Below, one piece after another: positions 36,387 through 43,548 of a DNA stretch of 64,000 bases; the first letter of the stretch is position 1, and the number at the start of each line of letters is the position of its first letter. Source of the stretch: Pseudomonadota bacterium (GTDB lineage Bacteria > Pseudomonadota > Gammaproteobacteria > Burkholderiales > Methylophilaceae); NCBI GenBank assembly GCA_029782295.1, contig JAKOVB010000089.1:620001-684000 (forward strand). Direction: 5' to 3'. Below the pieces are notes generated by a model. That model saw only the letters and a program-made list of their open reading frames with translations. It was not told the origin of the DNA and searched no databases. Both the position numbers and the translations under genes were made by a program.

Positions 36387-37793
36387 ATGCGTGCAAAATT
36401 CGAAAAATTCGGTCTGATCGGCGCGGGTGCCGTGCTCGGCGTCATGCTGAGCCTCAACTACTCGGCAATCGCCGACAAGGACGTCAAGACGCAGTTGCCG
36501 CTGGACGATCTGCGCGCTTTTGCGGAAGTGTTCGGCAAGATCAAGAGCGATTATGTCGAGCCGGTCGAAGACAAGAAGCTGATTTCCGAAGCCATCAACG
36601 GCATGCTGTCGGGGCTGGACCCGCATTCGGCTTACCTGGACGTGGACGCATTCAAGGACCTGCAGGCCGGCACGCAGGGTGAATTTGGCGGCCTCGGCAT
36701 CGAGGTCGGCATGGAAGACGGCTTCGTCAAGGTTGTTTCCCCGATCGAGGATACCCCCGCCTACCGCGCCGGCCTGAAAACCGGCGACCTGATCATCAAG
36801 CTGGACGACACGCAGGTCAAGGGGCTGACCCTGAATGAGGCGGTCAAGCGCATGCGCGGCAAGCCCGACACCCAGATCGTACTGACGGTTTTGCGCAAGG
36901 GCGAGACCAAGCCGCTGATCATGACGCTGACCCGCGCTGTCATCAAGGTTCAGAGCGTGAAATCCAAGCTGGTCGAACCCGGCTACGCCTACGCCCGCAT
37001 CACGCAATTCCAGGAACATACCGGCGAAGACCTCGCCAAGGCCCTGAAGGCCATGCACGACCAGAACAACGGTTCGCTGAAGGCCATGATCCTCGACCTG
37101 CGCAACAACCCGGGCGGCCTGCTGAACGCTGCGGTGGGCGTGTCTGCCGCCTTCCTGCCCAAGGGCGACCTGGTGGTGTACACCGAAGGCCGTGTGGAAG
37201 ACGCCAAGATGCGCCTGACCGCCAACCCGGAAAACTACGTGCGAGGCAAGGAAGACTACATCAAGAACGTACCAGCCGAATTGAAGTCGGTGCCGATGGT
37301 CGTGCTGGTCAACGGGGGCTCCGCGTCCGCGTCAGAAATCGTCGCAGGCGCCCTGCAGGACCACAAGCGCGCCGTCATCCTCGGGACCCAGAGCTTCGGC
37401 AAGGGTTCCGTGCAAACCATCCTGCCAATGAACAACGGCACCGCGATCAAGCTGACCACGGCACGTTACTTCACGCCGAACGGGCGCTCGATCCAGGCCA
37501 AGGGAATCGTGCCGGATATCCAGGTGGAAGAGGCGACGGTGAACAGTGCCGAGCAAGGGTTCAACCTGCGTGAAGCCGACCTGAGCCGCCACCTGTCCAA
37601 CCCGAAGGAGAAGGAAGCCCCGGCCGAGAAGCCTTCCAAGGTCATCCCGCCGCCGGAAAACAAGGACAAGGATGCCAACGACAAGGACAAATCGGCCGAC
37701 AAGTCGCCGATCGAACCAGGTTCCAAGGGCGACTACCAGTTCACGCAGGCGATGAACCTGCTCAAGGGCCTGCAGATCCTGCAGAAGAAATAA
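36387..37793 (+). CDS. ctpA: S41-family carboxy-terminal processing protease
   Basis: Periplasmic tail-specific serine protease, 468 residues. The N-terminus holds an uncleaved or signal-like hydrophobic segment (FGLIGAGAVLGVMLSLNYSA). The PDZ domain is at about residues 85-165 (GEFGGLGIEVGMEDGFVKVV to VLTVLRKGE). The S41 catalytic region has MVVLVNGGSASASEIVAGAL (Ser) and GTQSFGKGSVQT (Lys). A Lys/Asp/Pro-rich tail follows the protease domain, then a final helical segment TQAMNLLKGLQILQKK. Cleavage of C-terminal tails of cell-envelope proteins is the known role of the family. Confidence 0.94.
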   Translation: MRAKFEKFGLIGAGAVLGVMLSLNYSAIADKDVKTQLPLDDLRAFAEVFGKIKSDYVEPVEDKKLISEAINGMLSGLDPHSAYLDVDAFKDLQAGTQGEFGGLGIEVGMEDGFVKVVSPIEDTPAYRAGLKTGDLIIKLDDTQVKGLTLNEAVKRMRGKPDTQIVLTVLRKGETKPLIMTLTRAVIKVQSVKSKLVEPGYAYARITQFQEHTGEDLAKALKAMHDQNNGSLKAMILDLRNNPGGLLNAAVGVSAAFLPKGDLVVYTEGRVEDAKMRLTANPENYVRGKEDYIKNVPAELKSVPMVVLVNGGSASASEIVAGALQDHKRAVILGTQSFGKGSVQTILPMNNGTAIKLTTARYFTPNGRSIQAKGIVPDIQVEEATVNSAEQGFNLREADLSRHLSNPKEKEAPAEKPSKVIPPPENKDKDANDKDKSADKSPIEPGSKGDYQFTQAMNLLKGLQILQKK

Positions 37794-37808
37794 CAGGCAG
37801 ACGAATGA

Positions 37809-37838
37809 CGGGCGGCCCTCTGGCCGCCCGATGCTTTT
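37809..37838 (+). terminator. Terminator of ctpA abutting the glcF start
   Basis: Perfect 9-bp arms (CGGGCGGCC / GGCCGCCCG, loop CTCT) at 37809-37830 are followed by ATGCTTTT. The run of T residues lies inside the first codons assigned to the next gene. Confidence 0.75.
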
Positions 37839-39039
37839 CATGGGCAATCTCGACAATCTCAAACTGGCTGCCAAGGAAGCGGACCGCTGCGTCGCCTGCG
37901 GCCTCTGCCTGCCCGCCTGCCCCACCTACCGCAAGACCGGGTCTGAGGCCGACTCCCCGCGCGGTCGTATCCAGCTGATCAACGCCGTTGCCCACGGCCG
38001 GCTGACGCCGAACGAGAAATTCAACCAGCATATCGACCAGTGTCTCACCTGCCGCACCTGCGAGAACGTCTGCCCCAATGGCGTCGGCTACGGCAAGCTG
38101 ATCGACGCTGCACGCGCCTTCATCGCGCCGGCACAGCGCCGAACGGAAAAGCTGGCCCGCTGGGTGTTGCAACGCCGCAGCGCCATCGCACTGTCCGGCC
38201 GTCTGTTGCGCCTCGCCCAGTTGACCGGCCTGCGTCGTTTGTTGAGGGGATTGGCACGCCTCGACAGGATTGACCGGCTGTTACCGGCCATTCCAGCGCA
38301 AACCGGCTGGAAATCGCTTTACCCGGCGGTCAACGCCCGGGGTGAAGTCGCGCTGTTCCTCGGCTGCACCTCGTCCATCCTCGACACCGAAACCCTGCGC
38401 GCCGCGATCCACGTGCTCAACCGTCTCGGCTATTCAGTCCATGTGCCGCAGAGCCAGTGCTGTTGCGGCGGCATCGCGCGCCAGCAGGGCGATGCTGAAG
38501 GCTCGCACGACATGCTGGCGCAGAACGCACAGGCATTCTCCCCCTTAGGCGACATGCCCATCCTCACCGTCGTCAGCGGTTGCGGGATGGGCCTGCGCGA
38601 CCATCTCGGCAAGCGCGTGAGCGACATTTCCGCGTTCCTGGCCACGGTAGACTGGCAGGATGTGACACCGGACGCGCTGCCGACGCGCATCCACGTCCAT
38701 GACGCCTGTTCGCTGCGCAACGCCATGCGCCAGCACAAGCCGGTCTACGACCTGCTTGCGCACATCCCGCAGGCGCAGATCCTGCCCCTGCCCGGCAACG
38801 ACCAGTGCTGCGGCGGTGCGGGCAGCTACATGCTGACCCAGCCCGACATGGCGAAGCGATTGCAGGATGATAAAATCGAAGCCTGCAAGGCCTCCGGCAC
38901 CAGCCTGCTGGTCAGTTCCAACATCGGTTGTGCGCTGCACATCGCCGCCGGCCTGCGCGACCATGGCATCGTGATGGAAGTGATCCATCCGGTGCGGCTG
39001 CTGGCCCGGCAAATGGGCCATAAGGAGAACGCTGCATGA
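37831..39039 (+). CDS. glcF: Glycolate-oxidase-type iron-sulfur subunit
   Basis: The 402-residue protein has two CxxCxxCxxxCP [4Fe-4S] ferredoxin motifs ([12 protein letters not shown] near residue 20 and [13 protein letters not shown] near 71). Two CCG domains follow, with [16 protein letters not shown] and [14 protein letters not shown], the architecture of GlcF and LldE/HdrD-like electron carriers. The start is ambiguous: ATG at 37831 overlaps the preceding terminator, and an in-frame ATG at 37840 ([10 protein letters not shown]) is equally plausible; neither has a clear Shine-Dalgarno. glcD and glcE are not adjacent. Its stop overlaps coq7 (ATGA). Confidence 0.87.
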   Translation: MLFMGNLDNLKLAAKEADRCVACGLCLPACPTYRKTGSEADSPRGRIQLINAVAHGRLTPNEKFNQHIDQCLTCRTCENVCPNGVGYGKLIDAARAFIAPAQRRTEKLARWVLQRRSAIALSGRLLRLAQLTGLRRLLRGLARLDRIDRLLPAIPAQTGWKSLYPAVNARGEVALFLGCTSSILDTETLRAAIHVLNRLGYSVHVPQSQCCCGGIARQQGDAEGSHDMLAQNAQAFSPLGDMPILTVVSGCGMGLRDHLGKRVSDISAFLATVDWQDVTPDALPTRIHVHDACSLRNAMRQHKPVYDLLAHIPQAQILPLPGNDQCCGGAGSYMLTQPDMAKRLQDDKIEACKASGTSLLVSSNIGCALHIAAGLRDHGIVMEVIHPVRLLARQMGHKENAA

Positions 39040-39662
39040 GCCTGCTGGACAACCTGATCATCGAATTCGACAAGGGCCTGCGCACGGTACTGGCCGAGGC
39101 GCAAACCGTCCGCCCGTTCCCGGACAAGGGCTGCGAAGAAGCCCCCATGGACGCCGCCGAGAAAAAGCACGCCGCGGCGCTGATGCGCATCAACCATAGC
39201 GGCGAAGTCTGCGCCCAGGCCCTCTACAACGGTCAGGCGCTGACTGCCCGCAACCCTGCCACAGAGGCCGCCCTGCGCGAAGCCTCGCAGGAAGAAACCG
39301 AACACCTGGCGTGGTGCGAGAAACGCATCCACGAACTGGGCAGCCACAAGAGCCTGCTCAACCCGTTCTGGTATGCCGGCTCGTTCGCGTTGGGTGCCTT
39401 TGCCGGCGCGCTGGGCGACAAGTGGAATCTCGGGTTCCTGGCCGAAACCGAAAACCAGGTCGGCAAGCACATCGAAAGCCATCTGGAACAGTTGCCGCCG
39501 CAGGACGCCAAGAGCCGCGCAGTGCTGGAACAGATGAAGGTGGACGAAGCCAAGCACGCCACCACCGCCGTCACTCATGGCGGGGCACCGCTGCCCCTGC
39601 CTGTGAAGATGGCGATGAAACTCTCTTCAAAAGTCATGACCCACACTACGTACTGGATATGA
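39036..39662 (+). CDS. coq7: Ubiquinone biosynthesis hydroxylase Coq7
   Basis: Coq7 is the di-iron monooxygenase that hydroxylates the C6 position of the demethoxyubiquinol ring. The 208-residue protein shows the ferritin-like ligand pattern: [16 protein letters not shown] (E-x-x-A), [15 protein letters not shown] (E-x-x-H), [13 protein letters not shown], and [10 protein letters not shown] (E-x-x-H). It overlaps glcF by four bases (ATGA) and is overlapped in turn by the next small gene. Together with ubiB nearby it supports an aerobic, ubiquinone-using respiratory chain. Confidence 0.94.
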   Translation: MSLLDNLIIEFDKGLRTVLAEAQTVRPFPDKGCEEAPMDAAEKKHAAALMRINHSGEVCAQALYNGQALTARNPATEAALREASQEETEHLAWCEKRIHELGSHKSLLNPFWYAGSFALGAFAGALGDKWNLGFLAETENQVGKHIESHLEQLPPQDAKSRAVLEQMKVDEAKHATTAVTHGGAPLPLPVKMAMKLSSKVMTHTTYWI

Positions 39663-39973
39663 ACACATTCGCTGAAAACCTCGCCGGCATGCCCGGCATC
39701 GAAGGCATTGCACGCATCGAACTCCTGGATGGAGAAACCATCGTCGCCACTATCGAAAACAAAGCCGGCAGCCAGGGCTCCCTGCGCGTCTACCGCCACC
39801 TCGCCGAAAAACACGGCGCCATCACCCCGGCCGCAGCCCGGGAAGGTCTGGACCTGTACGCGGAACATACCGAGGACGCCCGCAGCAACCCGGGCAAGCA
39901 CCCTAACATCGACCGCCTGCTCGACCTGATCAGCGACAGCCGCACGCTGACCGCGCGCATCGTATCGGCTTAA
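39659..39973 (+). CDS. DUF2322-like small protein
   Basis: The 104-residue protein ([20 protein letters not shown]) continues with [35 protein letters not shown] and [16 protein letters not shown]. This fits my recollection of the DUF2322 family, whose function is unknown. A longer open frame begins inside coq7, but the ATG at 39659 overlaps the coq7 stop (ATGA), so it is chosen. There is no signal peptide or membrane segment. It converges with mtfA, overlapping it by four bases. Confidence 0.75.
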   Translation: MNTFAENLAGMPGIEGIARIELLDGETIVATIENKAGSQGSLRVYRHLAEKHGAITPAAAREGLDLYAEHTEDARSNPGKHPNIDRLLDLISDSRTLTARIVSA

Positions 39974-40737
39974 GCCGGAATGCGCCCGGCAGGATCCTGC
40001 CGGTAAAACGACGCCAGCTGCCGGTAGACCTCCGGGTATGCACGCATCAGTGCGTGCGGCGTTTCGAAGAAATGCTCGCTGGTCACGGCGAAGAACTCGG
40101 CAGGCGATTCAGCGGCATACGGATCCACGGCCGTTTCCCGTCGCGCATCCACGTGGTGGCATAGATCCTCATAGGCCGCACTGAACACGTCGCGCCACGC
40201 TTCGGCATCCATGCCAGCATGCAATGGCGGCATGCCATTGGCTGAACCGTTGAGCAGGTCCAGTTTGTGTGCGCACTCGTGGATGACGGGGTTGTAACCG
40301 TCGATTTCCGGCGCCGCGGCGACATCCGCCCAGGATAGAACCATAGGTCCGCGCTCCCAGGCCTCGCCACTCAGGATATCGCGGCGGGCATGCACCAGCC
40401 CGTCCTCGTCCATCCACTCCTGCCGGGTCACGAATTCGTCCGGGTACAGCACCAGCGATTGCCACTGGTGGTAACTGTCGATACCGAGGTTCAGGATGGG
40501 GAGCACCGCCTGTGCGGCAACCACCCGCTTCATCCTGTCGTCGAGCTCTAGCCCCTGCACCGGTTCCAGGCTTTTCTCGTGCAGGAACAGGGTCGCCAGT
40601 TCACGCAGCCGCACGATTTCATCCTGGGAAAGCCCGCCCAGCAAAGGCAAGCCAGCCACCACCCCGTCCCAAGCCTGCGGCAGGATCGCCTGTTGTTCAA
40701 GGACGCGCCTGCGGCGCCAGTTTCGTATCCACCCCAT
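39970..40737 (-). CDS. mtfA: M90-family metallopeptidase MtfA
   Basis: The 255-residue zinc peptidase resembles E. coli MtfA, a cytoplasmic protein that interacts with the Mlc repressor and has aminopeptidase activity. The HExxH-type metal site is HECAH in YNPVIHECAHKLDLLNGS (near residue 155), and the third ligand is probably the Glu in ESPAEFFAVTSEHFF. The N-terminus MGWIRNWRRRRVLEQQAI is typical. It is convergent with the DUF2322-like gene and divergent from gloA. Confidence 0.92.
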   Translation of the reverse strand: MGWIRNWRRRRVLEQQAILPQAWDGVVAGLPLLGGLSQDEIVRLRELATLFLHEKSLEPVQGLELDDRMKRVVAAQAVLPILNLGIDSYHQWQSLVLYPDEFVTRQEWMDEDGLVHARRDILSGEAWERGPMVLSWADVAAAPEIDGYNPVIHECAHKLDLLNGSANGMPPLHAGMDAEAWRDVFSAAYEDLCHHVDARRETAVDPYAAESPAEFFAVTSEHFFETPHALMRAYPEVYRQLASFYRQDPAGRIPA

Positions 40738-40795
40738 GGACGTATTTTACGGGGATGTGTATAAATAAGGCCTGATTCATTCGAAAGGAAACATC

Positions 40796-41197
40796 ATGCG
40801 CATGCTGCACACCATGTTGCGCGTCGGCAACCTGGACCGCTCCATCAAGTTCTATACCGAAATTCTCAACATGCGCGTTCTGCGCCGCGAAGATTACCCG
40901 GACGGCCGCTTCACCCTGGCATTCGTCGGGTATGGCAGCGAGCTCAGCAACACCGTGCTGGAACTGACCCACAACTGGGACACTGACCGCTACGACCTCG
41001 GCAACGCCTTCGGCCACATCGCCATCGAAGTCGATGACGCCTACGCCGCCTGCGACGCCGTCCGGAATGCCGGCGGCAAGGTCACCCGTGAGGCCGGCCC
41101 GATGAAGCATGGCACCACCGTGATCGCCTTCATCGAAGATCCGGACGGCTACAAGATCGAGTTCATCCAGAAAGGCACACAGGGAATCGATCAGTAA
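40796..41197 (+). CDS. gloA: Lactoylglutathione lyase (glyoxalase I)
   Basis: GloA isomerises the methylglyoxal-glutathione hemithioacetal to S-lactoylglutathione. The 133-residue protein contains the expected metal ligands: His in [20 protein letters not shown], Glu in [11 protein letters not shown], His in [10 protein letters not shown] and Glu in [13 protein letters not shown]. Length is typical of the nickel/cobalt-type bacterial enzyme. A Shine-Dalgarno AAAGGAAA precedes the ATG. It is the last core gene before the tRNA and the island. Confidence 0.96.
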   Translation: MRMLHTMLRVGNLDRSIKFYTEILNMRVLRREDYPDGRFTLAFVGYGSELSNTVLELTHNWDTDRYDLGNAFGHIAIEVDDAYAACDAVRNAGGKVTREAGPMKHGTTVIAFIEDPDGYKIEFIQKGTQGIDQ

Positions 41198-41210
41198 ATG
41201 CCTTTCCTGC

Positions 41211-41238
41211 TTGATTTCAATCCAAGCTCAGGTATAAT
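41211..41238 (+). promoter_or_regulatory. Promoter of the tRNA-Arg gene
   Basis: TTGATT (41211-41216) and a consensus TATAAT (41233-41238) are separated by 16 bases. The -10 is 17 bases from the mature tRNA 5' end, giving a short 5' leader. Confidence 0.75.
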
Positions 41239-41255
41239 GCCGCTCTCTTATCGAC

Positions 41256-41332
41256 GCGCCCGTAGCTCAGCTGGATAGAGTACTTGGCTACGAACCAAGG
41301 GGTCAGGAGTTCGAATCTCTTCGGGCGCGCCA
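41256..41332 (+). tRNA. tRNA-Arg (anticodon ACG)
   Basis: A complete 77-base cloverleaf. The acceptor arms are GCGCCCG (41256-41262) and CGGGCGC (41322-41328), with discriminator G and a genome-encoded CCA at 41330-41332. The anticodon stem-loop CTTGGCTACGAACCAAG gives anticodon ACG, and the T-arm contains GTTCGAATC. The CCA end coincides with the boundary where GC falls and phage-type genes begin, so this tRNA is the probable integration site of the downstream island. Its 3' part is intact, as expected when the element restores the gene end on insertion. Confidence 0.97.
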
Positions 41333-41340
41333 AATAAAAC

Positions 41341-41372
41341 AAGGGCTTGTAACTTAACGGTTACAAGCCCTT
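41341..41372 (+). terminator. Terminator after tRNA-Arg
   Basis: Perfect 13-bp arms (AAGGGCTTGTAAC / GTTACAAGCCCTT) with a six-base loop, beginning nine bases after the CCA end and followed by TGTCTTTAT. It should end the tRNA transcript. Confidence 0.8.
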
Positions 41373-41390
41373 TGTCTTTATACCAGCCTC

Positions 41391-41427
41391 ATGGGTAAAC
41401 CTATGGGTAAACCATAAAAATACCCAT
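41391..41427. repeat. ATGGGTA repeat cluster, possible integrase arm sites
   Basis: ATGGGTAAACC occurs twice in direct orientation (41391-41401 and 41403-41413, 12-base spacing). The inverted partner TACCCAT follows at 41421-41427. Short repeats of this kind beside a tRNA end are typical of the arm-type binding sites of tyrosine integrases, but no integrase is encoded nearby. Confidence 0.5.
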
Positions 41428-41549
41428 TCTGTACTTTCTGATTTAGCTCAACCTATACTACTGGGGCAAATATCACACTCAATCACCAGAGAGAAAATTC
41501 CTGATCATTAGTTCTGGCATCCGAACAACACCAACAAAAGGAGATACCG

Positions 41550-42479
41550 ATGAAATCGGAATTTGACTGGGTACGTCGAGGACAAAGGCTGATTCGCATG
41601 GTCAGCGAATTGCACCGTATGGGCTATCAGCGCCTTCGGATCATGCCGTGGGCGCATCCACAGGCATGGCGATTAGCAATCAGTCCCGCCGACGGATTCT
41701 CGATACGAAATGGTGCTTTTACTGCCAGTTATGGAAAGTCTGGGGCTGTTTACACATCAGCCGATGGAGCAAGATATTTTGAGTGGGATGATGCTCATAA
41801 CGACAATGCCCGAAGTCTTGCAGAAAAGTTCATTACGAGATTTCCTGATGTGGCCCAACGCGGGTTAGGGCGCGATTGGGAATATGCAGGTTGGCTTGCC
41901 GAACTTATCGGCTTTCTTGAGCAAGGAGACTGGCTGCCGATCGTCGAGTGGGAATTTATGAAAGGCAAGCCGGAGGACCTCACGATTTTGCCTATTTATT
42001 CCGCATCAAGCGACAACTTCGCTTGGGAGGATGAAGCCATCTCACCGAGATCTTCGCCATCTCCTAATGCGCATCACTTTCCATTGCCTCCAGCATGGGT
42101 TGAGAAAGACGATTACGAGCACAGCTCGGAGCCCATCAGTGCCGACCCCACTAGACTTGTTCGGGACCTCGGTGGGAACCTGATTCGTCTTCGTGAAGCA
42201 ATCCGTGGCTTCCGACTCAAGCATTCGCGGTGGCCCACCGCATTGGCGGTCGGCTATTCCACGCTAGACAGCATCAAGAATCATCACTTAACCCCTGAAG
42301 GATTCAATTCATTGGAGAAACGGCTGTTAGTCATCCAGCAGATCAAGCAGGATCAGATTGTATTAAGGGACAATGCACACAATGAATTCGACTACTCTTC
42401 AGAAGGCTGGGGCGATGATCAAAGCGTAAGCACTTCAGATGTAGATAGATGGATTTGGGGCGTTTCACTATCAACCTAG
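41550..42479 (+). CDS. Unknown island-edge protein
   Basis: I do not recognise this family. The 309-residue protein is soluble with no signal peptide. The N-terminal third has RLIRMVSELHRMGYQRLRIM and PWAHPQAWRLAISPADGF. A central region (ARYFEWDDAHNDNARSLAEK to IVEWEFMKGKPEDLTILPIY) looks like a compact alpha/beta domain. The C-terminal part LGGNLIRLREAIRGFRLKHS is helical. A good AAGGAG lies seven bases before the ATG. It is the first gene of the island, transcribed against all others there, and its end overlaps the convergent small gene by four bases. Its GC is lower than that of the core genes. Confidence 0.6.
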   Translation: MKSEFDWVRRGQRLIRMVSELHRMGYQRLRIMPWAHPQAWRLAISPADGFSIRNGAFTASYGKSGAVYTSADGARYFEWDDAHNDNARSLAEKFITRFPDVAQRGLGRDWEYAGWLAELIGFLEQGDWLPIVEWEFMKGKPEDLTILPIYSASSDNFAWEDEAISPRSSPSPNAHHFPLPPAWVEKDDYEHSSEPISADPTRLVRDLGGNLIRLREAIRGFRLKHSRWPTALAVGYSTLDSIKNHHLTPEGFNSLEKRLLVIQQIKQDQIVLRDNAHNEFDYSSEGWGDDQSVSTSDVDRWIWGVSLST

Positions 42480-42772
42480 AGGGATGACATGAGGGTTTTC
42501 ACTTCCGACAGCCTTATGCCGGTAGAGCCCACCTCCCCAATCATGACCTCTATAGAGTCGCATGGGAGTCCAGCCTCAAACTTGCGTTGCTGGCGGGTTA
42601 GGTAGTTCGTCGTTTTCAGTATCTTGCGAAACGTAAGCCGGAAGGCGTTCTTTGATGACTTGGCTTTCCCAGATTGGGTTTTGGGCCCGGTTGATTGCAA
42701 CCACGGTTGCCAGTCATGAATCCGCTTTGATTGGCGTTCCCGTTGTTCAGCAGTCCATTGTCGCGCAGCCAT
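42476..42772 (-). CDS. Small phage/island protein of the STGPKT type
   Basis: The 98-residue basic protein carries WQPWLQSTGPKTQSGKAKSS followed by KNAF. This pattern is shared by many short phage and island proteins (STGPxTxxGKAxSSxNAxxH-type) of unknown function, possibly nucleic-acid binding. Two starts are possible: the ATG at 42772 with AGAGG seven bases upstream (chosen), or a TTG at 42841 with AAGGAG ten bases upstream, adding 23 residues. It is the last gene of the minus-strand replication module. Confidence 0.6.
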   Translation of the reverse strand: MAARQWTAEQRERQSKRIHDWQPWLQSTGPKTQSGKAKSSKNAFRLTFRKILKTTNYLTRQQRKFEAGLPCDSIEVMIGEVGSTGIRLSEVKTLMSSL

Positions 42773-42869
42773 TTTGCAACCTCTAATAGTTTGATTACGT
42801 AATTCTGAAGTCACGTGACCATCACCTGCCATTTCAATCAAAAAGTTTTAACTCCTTAAAATGCTCAAT

Positions 42870-42895
42870 CCACAAGCCCCACAAGGGGCTTGTGG
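42870..42895 (-). terminator. Hairpin between small island genes
   Basis: Perfect 11-bp arms (CCACAAGCCCC / GGGGCTTGTGG) with a four-base loop. The minus-strand transcript then reads ATTGAGCATTTTAAGG, a weak T-rich tail. It may attenuate transcription into the last small gene or protect the upstream mRNA 3' end. Confidence 0.5.
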
Positions 42896-42910
42896 GGCAA
42901 GTTATGACCC

Positions 42911-43327
42911 CTAAAAAGGGACATCATCATCAAAGTCGAAGAGGACGGTTTTCTGGAACAAGGTTGCATCTTCCTTTAGTCGCCTCAATGCTGCTTTCAA
43001 ATGCTTAACAGCCTCCTCGTGGCTAATGGAGCTGGAAATCAACACCCGAACAGAAATTGGCTCCATAAGCTCGTAGACTTCAGATACCGTTAACTTAAAA
43101 ATATCAGCTTCGGCATAATTATTTTCCAGCGTGCCTCGCTGATGATCGGCTTCGATCTGAACAAATTGGTAAGGTTTGCGGCGAGCATACTCGCCAAGTT
43201 TCGCTGCAAATACATGTTGAGACAATCGATACTCCTTTAATAAAGTTAACCCGCGATCACTAGGGTGACCAAGTTTTTCGGCTATTTTGATGTTGCTCGG
43301 CTTTTTGGCTTTAACCACGCTTTGCAT
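42911..43327 (-). CDS. Island protein ending in an SSB-like acidic tip
   Basis: The family is not recognised. The 138-residue protein is basic at the N-terminus (MQSVVKAKKPSNIKIAEKLG), with a possible helix-turn-helix-like stretch (HPSDRGLTLLKEYRLSQHVF). It is acidic at the end, where the last nine residues are FDFDDDVPF. This is almost identical to the C-terminal tip of bacterial SSB (DFDDDIPF), the docking peptide for many replication and repair proteins. The rest shows no clear OB-fold, so it is not obviously an SSB. It is downstream of the island dnaB. A hairpin covers its ribosome-binding site (43338-43362). Confidence 0.65.
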   Translation of the reverse strand: MQSVVKAKKPSNIKIAEKLGHPSDRGLTLLKEYRLSQHVFAAKLGEYARRKPYQFVQIEADHQRGTLENNYAEADIFKLTVSEVYELMEPISVRVLISSSISHEEAVKHLKAALRRLKEDATLFQKTVLFDFDDDVPF

Positions 43328-43337
43328 ACCCAGTTAA

Positions 43338-43362
43338 CTTCTCCGTGAGGTTCACGGAGAAG
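43338..43362 (-). promoter_or_regulatory. Hairpin sequestering a ribosome-binding site
   Basis: Perfect 11-bp arms (CTTCTCCGTGA / TCACGGAGAAG) with a three-base loop. On the minus strand the 3' arm contains GGAGAAG, the probable Shine-Dalgarno ten bases before the ATG at 43327. Folding would block ribosome access to the SSB-tip gene. Confidence 0.55.
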
Positions 43363-43377
43363 TAAGGCGTAATGACT

Positions 43378-43548
43378 TCAATGTCCCCGCCTCTGCTTTT
43401 CCCAGTTCTGGTTCAATCGAACAAGAACGGCTGCATTCTTTACTGCATTACGACGAATACACTCTAGATCCCGTTTATTCAACCTGACAACAAAGTAGTG
43501 GCTAATAAAACCCTCGGCGTTGCTTCGATTCTTTTTGATGCAGAACAT
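43378..43548 (-). CDS. Candidate 56-residue ORF overlapping dnaB
   Basis: An open frame of 56 codons starts with ATG inside the dnaB 3' end (overlap 47 bases) and runs through the gap downstream. The product is basic and helical in its second half (RLNKRDLECIRRNAVKNAAV and RLNQNWEKQRRGH). No convincing Shine-Dalgarno is seen, though translation could be coupled to dnaB. It explains most of a 174-base gap otherwise without a gene. Coding status is uncertain. Confidence 0.35.
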   Translation of the reverse strand: MFCIKKNRSNAEGFISHYFVVRLNKRDLECIRRNAVKNAAVLVRLNQNWEKQRRGH

